A stretch of DNA of 64,000 bases from Antedon mediterranea (lineage: Eukaryota > Echinodermata > Crinoidea > Comatulida > Antedonidae): assembly GCF_964355755.1 (NCBI RefSeq), contig NC_092670.1, positions 6,347,001-6,411,000 on the forward strand. The letters are read 5' to 3'. Each line of letters starts with the position of its first letter. Position 1 is the first letter of the stretch. Position numbers and translations under genes: made by a program. Of the stretch, positions 1 through 13,500 are shown piece after piece. The notes under the pieces were generated by a model that had not been told where the DNA came from, did no database searches, and was given only the letters and a program-made list of their open reading frames with translations.

Positions 1-1193
1 TAGGCAAATATGCATTTAATATAGCTGCTACATTCATTCCATAGAGACATAAACTACTATTGCAATAAGTAGAATAATAATCAGAATTTTTTAGATTATA
101 TACACTAGTTTATGAATCTAATTCGGATATACTGCTTCTGATCTCTGACAAATGGCAGACATGCTAATGAATAGCAACATCATTGCGCCTTGAGCACCAT
201 GTGAATAATTGACTGGATTGAATATTAGAATTTATGATATCAATATATAAACTGAAATAATATTGACTTGGATATTGGCTATTAGTTGAGTTTGAAGTAA
301 TTTTCCGATTTCCAAGATAATGTTACTTTTAATTTTCTCTTTCTTTCAAAGTATAATAAAGGCCAACATATTATTTTGCTACTCAGACAGAAGGATATTA
401 AGCCCTTTGTCTCTATCCTTTATTCTCTGTTCACTGGGCCTTATTTTAGTTTTATAACTTTCTTTAAGCTGTGTTTTTTTACAAACTATTTAAGCACCTG
501 GGACATGTTCCATGCCACTTTTTCAAATATGGTGAGTCATTCACAGAAACCAAATATATTTTATTATATTAATAATAATATTATGTGAGTTCCTTTTTCA
601 CTTGGTTTGAAACAATAACTTACTTTGAAGTAGAGACCATCATTTATGATAAAAATTATTTCATTAAATCCTCCATTAGACCATTCGTTTAGACTGGGAT
701 AATCCAATCTAAGTGCTTATTATGAACTTGAAAGGTGCCATATCCATTCACACCTAAACTATAATACAGTATTACTTTACATTAATTAATTATTTGTAAC
801 ATATACCAATAGTCTTATAATATCCATGTGACATCTTTCTATTAATTCTCGCTGTTCGTTGAACCTACAAAAATATTTAATGCTAAATTTCGACATATTC
901 TTACTGTCCCCTTTTTATAAATAGTACCTATTGATTCCTGTGCTCTTTTTTAACATCCAGTCAACAGTTGATTTGCAAGCAGTTTTATTCACTCTGGAAC
1001 ATTTTTTTTTAATAAATTCAAAATGTCGACATATTTAGTTGTTTCATTGATGCCAGAATAGAATAGAACATTTATTGCTTGGTTTGTACAATATTTGGAT
1101 TGGTTTTTGTGTGTGAACCAGAATCAAGGTTCACACACATGCTTATTATTAGTCAAGAGTTAATGTGCAGGGCAGGTTTTTTTGGTTAATTAA

Positions 1194-1360
1194 GCGTGGT
1201 TCCCACTAGCGACGCAACACAAGGACGTAACGCAACGCAAGTGAATTGACCAATCACAAGCGATGGCTTATTCGCTTGTGATTGCTAACTGTCTGTAACT
1301 TCGCTTGTCATTGGTTAAAACACTTTCATCCTTGCGTTATGTTCTAGTGGGAACCACGCT
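1194..1360. mobile_element. Family B MITE, TTAA-flanked
   Basis: Inverted ends GCGTGGTTCCCACTAG and CTAGTGGGAACCACGC, flanked by TTAA at 1190-1193 and 1361-1364. Internal half repeats (gaccaatcacaagcg / cgcttgtgattg) make most of it palindromic. TTAA target use is typical of Kolobok and piggyBac type transposons. It has no coding capacity. Confidence 0.85.
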
Positions 1361-1571
1361 TTAAGTTTATCTACAGAATTACTGTATAGTATTAGCAATA
1401 CTGTGCAGTAATGATGGGCTGTTTGAAATGCTAATTATAGACAGACGTAGTAGATATAATGGTTAAACAGTATCATCAATGTGGAACCGTTATGCTTACT
1501 TTGTTTAATAATGATTGACTGAATTTGTACATTGACATCTGTAATTATATCAAAATTATGTGGTTAGTATT

Positions 1572-1699
1572 TAAGCCTGGTCTACACTATCAAACTTTCA
1601 AAAAAATGTGATGTCATATCACTACCATATTTGGGCATATCACTACCATATATGGGCACATTATTTTGAATAAAGTTTGATAGTGTAGACAAGGCTTTA
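1572..1699. mobile_element. Family A MITE
   Basis: Inverted ends TCTACACTATCAAACTTT and AAAGTTTGATAGTGTAGA with the family interior (tcactaccatatttgggca twice). In better preserved copies the ends abut TA, as expected of a Tc1/mariner type element. Confidence 0.85.
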
Positions 1700-2833
1700 G
1701 TTGGTTAATTACAAACTTACACACCTCAAATTAAACTACATTTGACATTTTTAGCTTACCATTCTTTTATACTGATATTCGGCTGCTTACAACATTTAAA
1801 TTAATTATTAATTATGTTTAAAAAATTAAAGTGTTTGACTTTGCTCTATGAAAAATATATAATTATAATATATCGACAGACAATTAATGAATTAGATACA
1901 GATACAGCTATATAATGAACATGAAATTTGATTTCTTGTAGCATAAAACTCCATTAAAAATTAACTACAAAGAAAAGACATAGTATGATTAGTCCATACT
2001 GTATATCTATTATATTGTAAGTGTTAAGTTCCCCTATAGTTAGAGGCAAAACACAATTCTATCGACTTATAGAACAAACAGATATTAGTATTCTTCTCAT
2101 GTTGATTTATTTTTTCCTCTTGCATTCAAAATGTTTACAAACATGTTTTTCATCCTATCAGGGTGCGTTATCATTATAATATAAATTATGAATAAATTTA
2201 GCTGGAGGCAAAAAAGAATTCTATCAAATTTACAAACGTTTTTTTTATTTCAGTGTGTGTTTAGCATTATAAATTGAAATACATTTTTTACTATTTTTAT
2301 GTAATACATTTCAGAAAGGATCAATAATGAAACAATTAATGTATGATATTTCAATTTTATGTTACGTTTGAAAGATACTGTATCTTTATAATAATTTACT
2401 AAGTATATTAATAATCCGTACTGTAATAATAAAGACGTGTACACTGTGTTGACGTTTTATTATTAGATAATACTAGTATGAAAACTATATTAGATTAAAA
2501 AAAAGGTAAATCCATGAAAATTATGATTACTGTATACAGTTACAATTAATTTAAGATCAATGAAGCAAACACCATTGTTAATGCCTAAATGATGATGGTG
2601 GTGTGTTGGGATATTCCCACTTGAGGGCAGGGTTCATGGAATGTACCATTTTCTGACAGGGGTGATTCATAAATATTTTATATATTTGAGTTATAGCTCT
2701 CTCAATGTCGGTTTATCCCGGTAAGCTAGCACTTATACTTATACTGTAGACTACCAACACCACTTTTGGTTTGTGTAATTATTTATTAGGTTATATGCAT
2801 GATATGCATATAACCTCTTGATTCTGTCAAAAT

Positions 2834-2835
2834 CT

Positions 2836-2874
<39 letters not shown>

Positions 2875-2876
2875 TT
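2834..2876. repeat. (TTTA)n microsatellite
   Basis: About ten uninterrupted TTTA units. Confidence 0.95.
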
Positions 2877-3867
2877 CTTTCCTTAGCACTATTTGTCCGT
2901 GAATTATCTTGGCATCAGTTTCATCTATCTAAGTCAATTTTTCAGAGTATATTCCTTATGGCCAGGAATCGATGTGGTTATGTTTTCACGATGCGCAATC
3001 AAAAATTACGCGGTCTACGCGCGATTTAACGAAATCACGTTTGTAATCATATCTTCACAAACATGAATCACTTTTAAACAAAATTTGGTACTCATAAATT
3101 TCAGGTCATATTTCATCATATGGCAATACAATTACGTGCGTAGCGCATATAACGCATGCGTACGCGCGCTTAAAATGTTGAAAATTGTCAGAATTTATTT
3201 TCGATGAAATTAGAGTACGTTTCAGGCAATTTTAAGCGTTTAAAAAATTGCCATGAGTGCGCAGATTTTTGCACGCGCACTGCGCGTCAAACGTTAATGC
3301 GCACTGTTTGTGTCCGATTACTGTTGTATAACCTTTCTTTAATAATATCATCATATTTTATTCACTTTTCAACGCGAAACAGCGTTATACGAGCACGTCA
3401 AAAGTGACGGGCTACGCACGTGTAAGTTAACAAAATGGTGAAAATATGCTAAATTTTAAAATTAATATATATCGTTAGAATGCTCGGGAACACCTATTTT
3501 TTATTTAATTTTCTTGAAGTGTATGTATCATATGTATGATTTATTATGAAATTAGAAAAACAAAAGTTGATTAAGTCATCATTAATGGCATATTAAATTT
3601 AACAACATTAATTTCGACAATCAAACAAATTATAACATTTTCTTAGGCCAAAATAACAAACTTAACGTTAACTTTCTTCCTTAAGAAGTTCATATATTAA
3701 AGTTAAAAGTATATAGTTTGACAGTGCATCATTTTTTTAAATTTTTAAAGATGTCATCATAGTAAAACATTATAATTCATTGCGGTATGTAATAATCTAT
3801 CTGCACCAAAGTGGTTACTGCATAGTAAATACACGGAGGAATTTTTCTCCAACTTTTAGTCAGTTGT

Positions 3868-3935
3868 GTATGGCTCGATGGTCTGTGCTCGTGTCAATGG
3901 CATTTAAGGTACCGAGTTCGAGTCTCACCTTGGGA
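3868..3935 (+). repeat. tRNA-like SINE fragment
   Basis: An A-box-like stretch (tggctcgatggtctg) and a B-box-like stretch (ccgagttcgagtctcacc) are spaced as in a tRNA, but the acceptor stem cannot form. Probably a SINE head rather than a tRNA gene. Confidence 0.45.
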
Positions 3936-4298
3936 AACGAAATAAGATTTTTTTTTTATTACCCGTATTGTTCAAATTTATTTCTTAGTGTATAGATTAT
4001 ACACATGATTTATAATGAAATCTAGATAAAAAGTTACTTTATGTCTTTATTATTATGTAACAACAAATGCGGTTTATGACAATATACGCAGAGGGATCTT
4101 TGATCGGATTGTGATACCGGCTATGGTGTTCGCGTTAGCAAGGTCCTATCATATATTATAAATAATTAAAGATTCTGAGAAAATCAATCAATCAATATAT
4201 CTTTTAAAAATCAATTATCTTTATTTAAATCAATGCATATAACCTATAATTCGTCATAGTGACGAATTAAATCTAGTTTTGGTTATTTTTCTTTTCAG

Positions 4299-4471
4299 AA
4301 TATCTTCAAAGTATCTGTGAGCTTCTTTTATTCTTACTTCTACCAGCTGATGACTTTCATAGCAAACATTTTAGGTTTATAATTCGCGAGGTGCTAGTAT
4401 TTGGAGTCATTCGGCCGATTATAGAAATGGTCGTGGACCCTGATTATATAAATCAAACCATTGTCTGGTGG
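4299..4471 (+). CDS. SNX13: SNX13 exon: PXA domain, C-terminal part
   Basis: The acceptor is cttttcag and the donor gtgagt. After two leading bases of a split codon it encodes 57 residues beginning YLQSICELLLFLLLP and including DPDYINQ, a hallmark of the SNX13 PXA end. It is the first exon seen; the intron before it runs off the window start. Confidence 0.92.
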
Positions 4472-4506
4472 GTGAGTACAATTAGTTGTTTTTATTATTC
4501 TATATT

Positions 4507-4543
<37 letters not shown>

Positions 4544-7500
4544 GATTTATACAGCGCACATATCCACTAAAAAATTAAATTGCCAAAAATATTTAATTGA
4601 CAATCCTATGGTTCCACCTAGGACAATCCAAAATACTGTACTTCACGCCAATACTAGAGACTTCAAGTTTATCATCGGACTCGGAACCAATCATTGTAGA
4701 CTCTGGGTCAATTTTTAGAATCTATTTCAAATCACATTGTAGTACAGGTCATTCATGGGACGCTTGACTAATTTTGCAAGGTCAATCATTTACTGTACTT
4801 CATTTAAATTTCGGGTATTCCCAGGTCAATCCTGGGGACTCTAAGCCAATTCTAAGACTTCAAGCCAACATTGGAGTTTCCAAGCCAATGATGAGAAATC
4901 CAGACCATTTATGAACAATGCTGTTTTAGACATTCCAGGCCAACATGTATACTCAAAACTCAAATTGTAATTGATAGATCTTCCATTATTTCACAATCAT
5001 TTGTATTCAAGTTTGCTCTATTTTATTTTAGTGTAAAGACAACACATTTACAACTGAGGCATTCCTAACAGTCATTAAGATGGCATCGACAATCGATGAA
5101 CTACAAGCTGTCAATCAAATATTAGACACAGAAATTGCCAAGCAACGATCAAAAGATGCAAATAAAAAGACAGAAGATGGTATGATGGATATTACATTCA
5201 TTTATATATCACAAATTCCATATACTTTATATTCAAATGATGCTTTCACTTTTCGGTTATTTTCAAACACGTATGAAAAGAACAGTATTTCATAATATTG
5301 GAACCAGTAATCAGCGCAGTTGGTGCTTTAACTTAACCCATAATGTACACTTGGGTGGAGAGAGGCAAACATAACATAATAGGCAATGTGACAAGGCATG
5401 CATTGGACTCAAACTCCCGATCATGTGATCAGAAATCCAACTTCCACTATACTCCAGCAACACTATTATAATGTTAAAATGATGGAAAAATTAGTACATG
5501 AATGAAAAAGAAAAGTTAAGAGACCCTGTCAACATTGTTATGCTGCAGTTACTCCAGTCAAATTTAGTTTACTCTTTAAACCTGATAAAGATAATAACAA
5601 TCATTATTTTACAAACATTGTTTGGATATTAAAATATACACACAGTTTATTGAAGTGAATGCTTCATAAACTTCTTCATTGAAACATTTTTGCAACAGAA
5701 GATTGCTGCAGTAACTGCAGTAGAATACTTTGGTCTTTAAATGCTACCTTTTTACTCAAAAGTTGTTTTATTTGTGTGTAGGTTCAGAACCAGATGCTAA
5801 GCAACAATTAAACAGTCTACAGTTTGTTAAGAAACTTTGTCTGCAAACGATACAACGCAGGAATGATGGCGACGATTACGAACAGGCAATGGAGGTGGTA
5901 TGTACTGCTACATAAAATTATTTAAAAAAAAGAAATTATAATGATAATAATAAGAAAAACAATAGGGAGGGTTCTTAACCTTACAAAATTCAATAATGAA
6001 TGCGGATACATCACACATTTGGTAAACTTTTGAGCTGATCCCCATTTGATATATGTAACCCATTCGTGTTGTGTTTATCACCATCATATTTGGAAGTACA
6101 AAATGAATATATATTTGATCTATTTTATCACCTTTTTGATGAGTGTTATAATAGTAAATTTAACATGCGTTTTTTAATTTCTGATATTACGCTAGGCCTA
6201 GTCAATCAACATGTACCTACACTTAGTTCAAAATTTACCGCAGTCATATTTTAAACTGGCTTACGAAAACAAATGTTTTTGTAATGTATCCGTTTTAGTT
6301 ATTATATTTAGAGGTTGTGAAACCTCCCTATTGGATGGATGAAAACCTCAGCATTTCCAACACAAAATTAAAAAAACAATATTGTTGGAAAGTTGAGTCT
6401 GTTGCTTTGGATACTTTTCACAACTTACATCTTTAAGCAAACTACGTATTCATTTTCAATTTTCTGTCTGTTCTTATCATTTTTAGGAGGTTGATGGAGA
6501 AGATGATGATTACTCCAACCTGTATTCATTACCATTCAATGTTGTGCTAGTAAATAATATAGCATTATCCCATTTTATAGGTAAGTTGGTTTTTTGTTGA
6601 AAATTCATATTAAAATAAAAAAAGTTATTTTTGTACAATAACATTTATTAGAAGTAAACTTTTGTTAGTATAATTTAAAATAAAGGACAATTTGAAAGAT
6701 GTCCTAGAAATGTAAGTATTACATTTATTAGCTATTAATAAAATAGAAATAGAAACTTTTACAATGACATTTATTATAAAACTGATGTTCGTAATTTCCT
6801 GAACTGTTTACTGTTTCAAAATGCTTTTGTTATTTCCACCTGCTTCTTTGAATATATTTTAACTCTGTCAAGTTTCAAATGGATTGATCTAAAATGAGAC
6901 AGTGTTCTTGAGTATTATAGGGAAAAATCACTTTAGAACTTTAAAAGATGGATTACCAGAATGAATGGACAATACAATCATCAAAGAGAAGCAAAAATGT
7001 TAATGATTTTTCTTATAGGCATGATCAACACACAAGAAAACAATTACTTACTCTTTCTAATAGATGTTCAATTAAATTTTATTCCAAATTTTGTTTTTTC
7101 AAAGTAAATGTATAGAATATATGAAAAATGTACAGGCCAAATACTGTGAAAGTAAAGTAATTAATTAATTGAAGCAACAAGGTACAAGATGACCCTATAA
7201 TAATCTGTGTCTAGTTTTCTACTGGTCATCGCCTAATAATCTAATTTAAAGAAGTGTCTGTAATGTGTGTCTTAAAATTCAAATCACATTAGCTTGTTTC
7301 TGAATGTGATTTAGTCACGTTAGTTAACACATTTCCTAACATTAATTCTTAATCTATTTTCAAATAGTCTAATTACAATACACACTTATGTTCTCTTTCT
7401 CGCATTAACGTTCGCTGAGTCACCAGACAACATATCACTAATAACTTTATTATACTTTTTAATATAAGTTTAGTAGGAAATTATTTATTTCTTCTACCAT

Positions 7501-10500
7501 TACACTGTACTGTACATTATTATTATTCAAGCCAATTATAAAATTAACTGTTTCACAAAATGATCTCATACTCTGCAGCAATATGACACATATGTTCTTT
7601 GTACATTAGTAAATGCTGATAATAAATTGATGTTCATTTACATTTTATGATTTATTGATTTCTGAATTATTATTATTATAATTTACAGGTTATATTGAGT
7701 AATCTATTGATTGTGTTTTCACAGAGTTTATGGGGTCAATTAATGCCCAATCTTACCTACATTTTTACCTCACTGTTGAAAGCTATAGAGTAACGGCAGA
7801 ACAGAAAATATCCGCGATTCACTTACAGCGAAAGCATCCGTCCAAAATCGCATCATCGCACGAGTTAGAAATGTTACGGAATGAAGCTTGGAGTATCTTT
7901 GAACAATACCTAACTGAGGATGTGAGTAACATTTATTTGATCTATATTCATAATCAAAATTTCACAACAAAGTTTTAACATTTAGATTATATATCCGAGT
8001 TTTCTTGGTATACACATATATGTTGATATAGGTTTGTGGTACACCACGTATAATAATTCTGAAAAGAACTGTTGAATTTCTCAACGTTCCATCAATATGC
8101 TTTGATCGTTCTCAGGAGTGAGAATGCAGAAAGTCTAGAAACAATGCTCTTCTATAGCTAGTTTCAATCCCTCCCACTGTGTGAACTTGCTATTGTTTCT
8201 AGCTTCATACCAGTCCCACCCTTTTCCACTTTTATACCAGTTTCCTGGACTTTTTGCATTCTCACTCCTGAAAATGTTCAAAGTATAGTAATCGAAACGT
8301 CGAGAAACTCAACAGTTCTTTTCAGAAGTAGTACACGTGGTGTACTGCAAACTTTATATCAACATTTGATTTCGCCATGCAAACCTTCAAACAATATATT
8401 ACACACATATATACATATCATATTAATTCTTCTGTATTGATACGTTTGTTTCTGACATAGTTTATTTTATTGTACATTAATAAAAACAAGTAATACTGTA
8501 GATATAAATTGAATAAAATGTATGAATTTATGAATAACGAAAGAATGCATGTGGGTTACAGAAAAAAGCAATATTGTATTTGTATTATTGATATTTGACA
8601 ACAAATAGATAATAAAATTATATCTTTCTTGTGTAAGAAAGAATACATTACAAGTTGCTGTACAGTGTTATTACAAACCTGGACAAATCTTGTGTGAATA
8701 AATTTTGGTTTGAATTTTAATCATGTATATAAATGAATTGTTTTCAAATAGAATGCAGATTAAATTTATTATAATTTTTCTATTTTTTTTTTCTACTTCT
8801 AAATTAATTTAATACTGTTGAAACTTCAATTAAATGAATCTGGAGTTTGTGTAATTAGACTATACTATTATGTCTATTTATTTTAAATACAATTCTGATT
8901 GTTTCAGGCATCCCATCGAATAAATATAGGGGATGATACGGTGTTAAAGAGAACGCACCAAAGGATTAAATTAGGAGAACCCTCTGAGAAAGTGTTTGAT
9001 GAGGCTCAGAAACTGGTAAGTTAAAGTTGCACTACTAAATTTAAAATCTTACCCATTTGCTTGTTCTAACTTCTAGCCAGATTGATGAAATTGAGATTGA
9101 TGAACTATAGTACTGTAAGCTCAACATTTTACTTTAAATTGAATAATTTTATGGGGCAGAGTGGACTGTAGTGGGTGCAGTTGAATTATGTAAATTTGAG
9201 CTAGGCCCACATATACAGTAGGCCTCGCATCAGTGTGAGCTGATGATTTTGTCTGCTGTGGTGGTTGCAGATTAAGAGTGCTGCGGTGAGCTGAAGGCCT
9301 GAGACTGTACTTTACTGTACTCTCTTGATTGTTTTTTCTTGAAATCCATTAGGCCATTATTACCCATTATGTATTTTTACTTTCATGATTTGTTTTTCTC
9401 TGTTTATTTAGGTATATAGGATCCTTCAGGAAGACCATCACTACTTAGCATTCAAACAGAGCTCATCCTATCGCAGATGCCTGGCTGAGTTAGACCTTTT
9501 AACGTCTAAGACCAACGGCAAACTCGTTGACGATGACAATCAGTTTGACTCGTCCCCAGAGAGCAGTATAGCTGCGGTAATGTCTAATTAAATTTATGTT
9601 TATTGGTAAAGTTTAAGCCTTTAAAAGCATGACATTTTGCTTATAACAAAAATTGATTTCAAATTTTTGTAGTGTAAACATTATTGTTTTATTAAAACAA
9701 ATTTTGTAAACTTCATACAGTATGTCATACAACTGTAAAATTATAAAATGTTAGGGCAAGAAGTTTCAACCAAAAAAATAATATTAGTGTTTTTTGTTTT
9801 GTTCAATATCTCTACAGTAACAAAGTGTATCCTTAATTGAGATGTGCACTGTGTGATATACCCAAATATAGTAGTGATATGCCCAAATATGGTAGTGATA
9901 TGACATCATCATGTCCATATAGGCACATCACATTTTTTTTCCATAAAATTTGATAGTGTACAGCCTTTAAGAAATATTGGTTTCTATGATTTACAGTTTA
10001 ATAGAATCTACTGTAAATGTTTTGTATTTTTTTTTTTCTTATTTTAAAATATTTTATTTCTTCTTTACAGTCATCTGAGGATCTGTCATCACTAGGCAGT
10101 GCTGACTCAATGGATAACATCTCAATGGAATCTGATCTTACACCAGATGCATCAGTTAATATCAATGCTGAAATATCAAATGCAAGTAAGTAACACGCAT
10201 ACATGAAAGATATATTTATTATATCCTGAAATTTACTATCAGTTTAGTATTCATATCATGTATAATAAATCAATATTATTTAAAGAGTATAGTAATGTTT
10301 TTAGTAGAGTCTGAGCCTGTAACTTAAAGTCAATATTTATAAGACACAAAACAGTCATGATATATAATCTAGGTTTTATGCAAAAGAAATATGTTTTTTT
10401 CTGTTGTGTATTCAAATTTTCACAATGATGTTTGTAATTGTTTATATTATAATTTTTTTTTCCATATTTACCACATTTTATATATTGTATTTCTATGAGA

Positions 10501-13500
10501 GTTTTAAGGCTCAAATTAATTTCTTGACAGATTTGGAATCCTTAGGACTAGTAGAATACATTCCATTTGGAGGCCATTTCTAGACTCTATTTTGGCCGAC
10601 ATTTTCAATTTTAAATTGGCGCGTATTTTTTAAACGACTTTTTAATTGCTCTTTCGTTGTTCTTCAGTACCCAGTAAAGACGTAACAGGAAAGGTGTACA
10701 CCCTGTACGTGATTCGTGTAACGCGCACCGACTCAAACGAGCACACAGAGATTTGGGATGTGTATCGTCGATTCAGTGACTTCCACGACCTGCATATGCG
10801 ACTTACGGATAAATTTGACAGCGTAGAGTCTTTACAATTACCAAGCAAACGAGCGTTCTTGAACACAAATAAAGCATTCTTGGATAAACGCTTTAAGTCA
10901 TTGACATCGTACATTGAGGTTTGTAAAGAATTTTGAGTGCTGTTTCTGTTGTTATTGTTCAAAATTGTACAAGTATTTAAAATGTAAACTATTTATTTAT
11001 ATTTACAGGCATAATAAACTCTAAAAAACCCAGTGATATTCTATACTATTAATTAATATTTTAAGATGAGAAAATGCGACCCAATCCAGATTTGAACTTG
11101 GAACCTTCTGCTTGATATGCAGACATCAAGCCATTAGAGCACTTAGGCTTTCATGCTATAGTTCAAATTTGGTTATTGCATCTATTAACATATACTTTTC
11201 GATAAGATTTCTATATTTGGCAAACCATTTCTCATGATCCTCTGAAACAATTTCAACAACCTACTGTAGATTAAACATGTTATAATAATTATAATTTTTT
11301 TATTTGATGTAGAAATTATTATTACATGAAATGTGGCTGAAATATCCAGGGATGCTGAATATCATATTGAACTTCTTAGAACCTGGGGAGTACTCACGTG
11401 GGAAGAGCAAACTAGCTCGCAAGGTAAGGAAACATACAGCTATTGTGAAGTCTAATGATCTGCCATACTCTTAAGACCAATTCACACAGACGAGCGGTAA
11501 CGGTAATATATAGAATCTATGTTATTCCTTATGACCATTACGGGTACACATTACGCGGAGTGGACGGGTGGTTTCTGGTCAGGATAGATACAGATTCTAC
11601 ATGGGACAAAATAGTCTTAGATCATCGAAAAATTGGAAACTCCCTATCTAGTATCAATGGTATATTCCTATTTTTGTTCTTATGATACAGGTATGGACCA
11701 AAAAATAATATGGAGACCAACAATCAAATGTCAAACTCTATATCAAACTAAAGCTCTGTCTACACTATCAAATTTATGTGTGACAAAAAAATGTGACGTG
11801 CCCATATATAGACATGATGATATCACATATTTCCATATAAATTATCACAACACATCACACTAGTTTGATAGTGTAGACAGAGCTTTAGGAAAAACCAAAT
11901 ATTTTACAATGTAGTTTTTGTCCCTATATCTGCATGTATACCGCTTTACAACATAAATAAATTTGTATTCATAATTATTACCTTACTTTGCCTCATCTTA
12001 TTTATTCTATTAGAGTATACCACCTTCTCTTATGTCTAGTACTAAGTACTTGGTAGGTTCTATTTGGACATTTCTTTTTGCATGTCCAATCATTTTATTT
12101 TGGTTCAATCATTTTTAGTTAAGCTCTGTCTACACTATCATACTTTATGTGACATTATATGGACATGATGTCATCTCACTACCATATTTGGGCATATCAC
12201 TACCATATTTGGGCACATCACATTTTTTTTTGTCAAACTTGTTTGATAGTGTAGACAGAGCTTTACATTCTGCTCAAAATTAACACTTTATGGCGTGACA
12301 TTTAAACTTTGACATCTGACCAAATTCACATTCATTTAGAAAAAAATTGTTACTGCATGGTTTTCTTTACCTTTTGAAACAAATTTTTAATTCGAGGGAT
12401 TTTCTCTGGTTTTTTGAGATTTTGTAGTACTTTAGATCCAATAATTAAAAAATCAAAAAAAAATCTCTTCAATAAAACTAAATTTAAACTAAATATTGTG
12501 TTATTTTAACAAATATTTTAACAACCTAAAATTAACAATTGTTAAATAATTTACATTAACTTTTTCAGTTAAATTTATGTTTGATTTATTTAATAGGTCC
12601 ATTTCAATTTAATTTGGTTTCATTTGTTTAAATTTATTTTATTTTTTATATATTTTTATTGGAATAAATAATTTTATATTATACACAACACATGTATTAA
12701 GGGTCTTTTACACCTGCTTCAGTCCGACTCTGGTTCAGCTTCAGCGAATGAAATTGAATCTCAGTGACCCTCCACGTGTCTGTGTACCAATTATTTTACT
12801 CTATATGCACGTAGGTGCTAGTCAGGCCGTGAAAAAGAAAGTCACCAATGCTGTACACGCAACTGAAGGCAAACCAAGGCAGGTGTAAAAGACCCTTTAT
12901 GCCAACAAAGCTTTAAACATAATATATAATATATAGAATTCTTTTTAGATTCATAATACAGTAGAACACATCTTTGGTACACCTCTTGTTAGGTGACATC
13001 CTACACTAAGGGGATACTGTCCTGTAAAACAAATGAGGAACAATATACAAATACTGAATGTTTATGAGTGCAATAGTACAAATAATTTCATTCGATGAAA
13101 GTAAAAATGTTCCATTTTCACTAGGCTTCATAAAATTATTTGTACCATTGCACTCGTAAACATTCATTATTTGTATAACAGCAAAGGCCTATACAGAAGA
13201 CACTTTGTTGGGTCCCAAATTGTCCCTTTAATAGGAGTTCTACTGCATTTATCATAAAAACTTCATACAGTTGTTCATAGATTCGCATACCACTTGCACT
13301 AAGCTTGTATACTCAATAAAATCATAGGCCTGCTTTCATAAAAAAACAACATAAAAAACCTAAATTGTTCATAGATTCTCATACCACAAACACAAGCACC
13401 AACTTTTTTTCAGCTATATACTCATAAATCATAGATTACCTTATTTATCATAGACATTTATTTGACATTATTTTAAAATTTCACACTTTTAAATCTCTAT

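Larger units (their letters stand above)
2788..4244. mobile_element. Putative 1.46 kb element with CpG-rich blocks
   Basis: Both borders carry the same 13-mer in opposite orientation (GGTTATATGCAT at the left, ATGCATATAACC at the right). The left one is part of a 29 bp palindrome. Inside are a TTTA microsatellite and CpG-rich blocks (2990-3180 and 3235-3420, e.g. gcgtacgcgcgc) that contrast with the CpG-poor surroundings. No transposase is visible and the class is unknown. Confidence 0.45.
1..4298 (+). other. SNX13 intron, 5' end beyond window
   Basis: No exon of the missing PXA or membrane-anchor part could be found here. Apart from AT-rich DNA it holds a TTAA-flanked MITE (1194-1360), a family A MITE (1572-1699), a TTTA microsatellite (2834-2876), a larger element with CpG-rich blocks (about 2788-4244) and a tRNA-like SINE piece (3868-3935). 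Confidence 0.7.

Noticed and set aside
1-4298. Upstream SNX13 exons
   Set aside because: No PXA-like or membrane-anchor coding stretch with splice sites was found. The missing exons are probably before the window.
10642-10962. 106-codon minus ORF
   Set aside because: It is exactly antisense to the PX-domain exon of SNX13.
11078-11150. Functional tRNA gene
   Set aside because: Internal promoter-like boxes are present, but the acceptor and anticodon stems do not pair. Better explained as a SINE head, as are 3868, 16718 and 57675.
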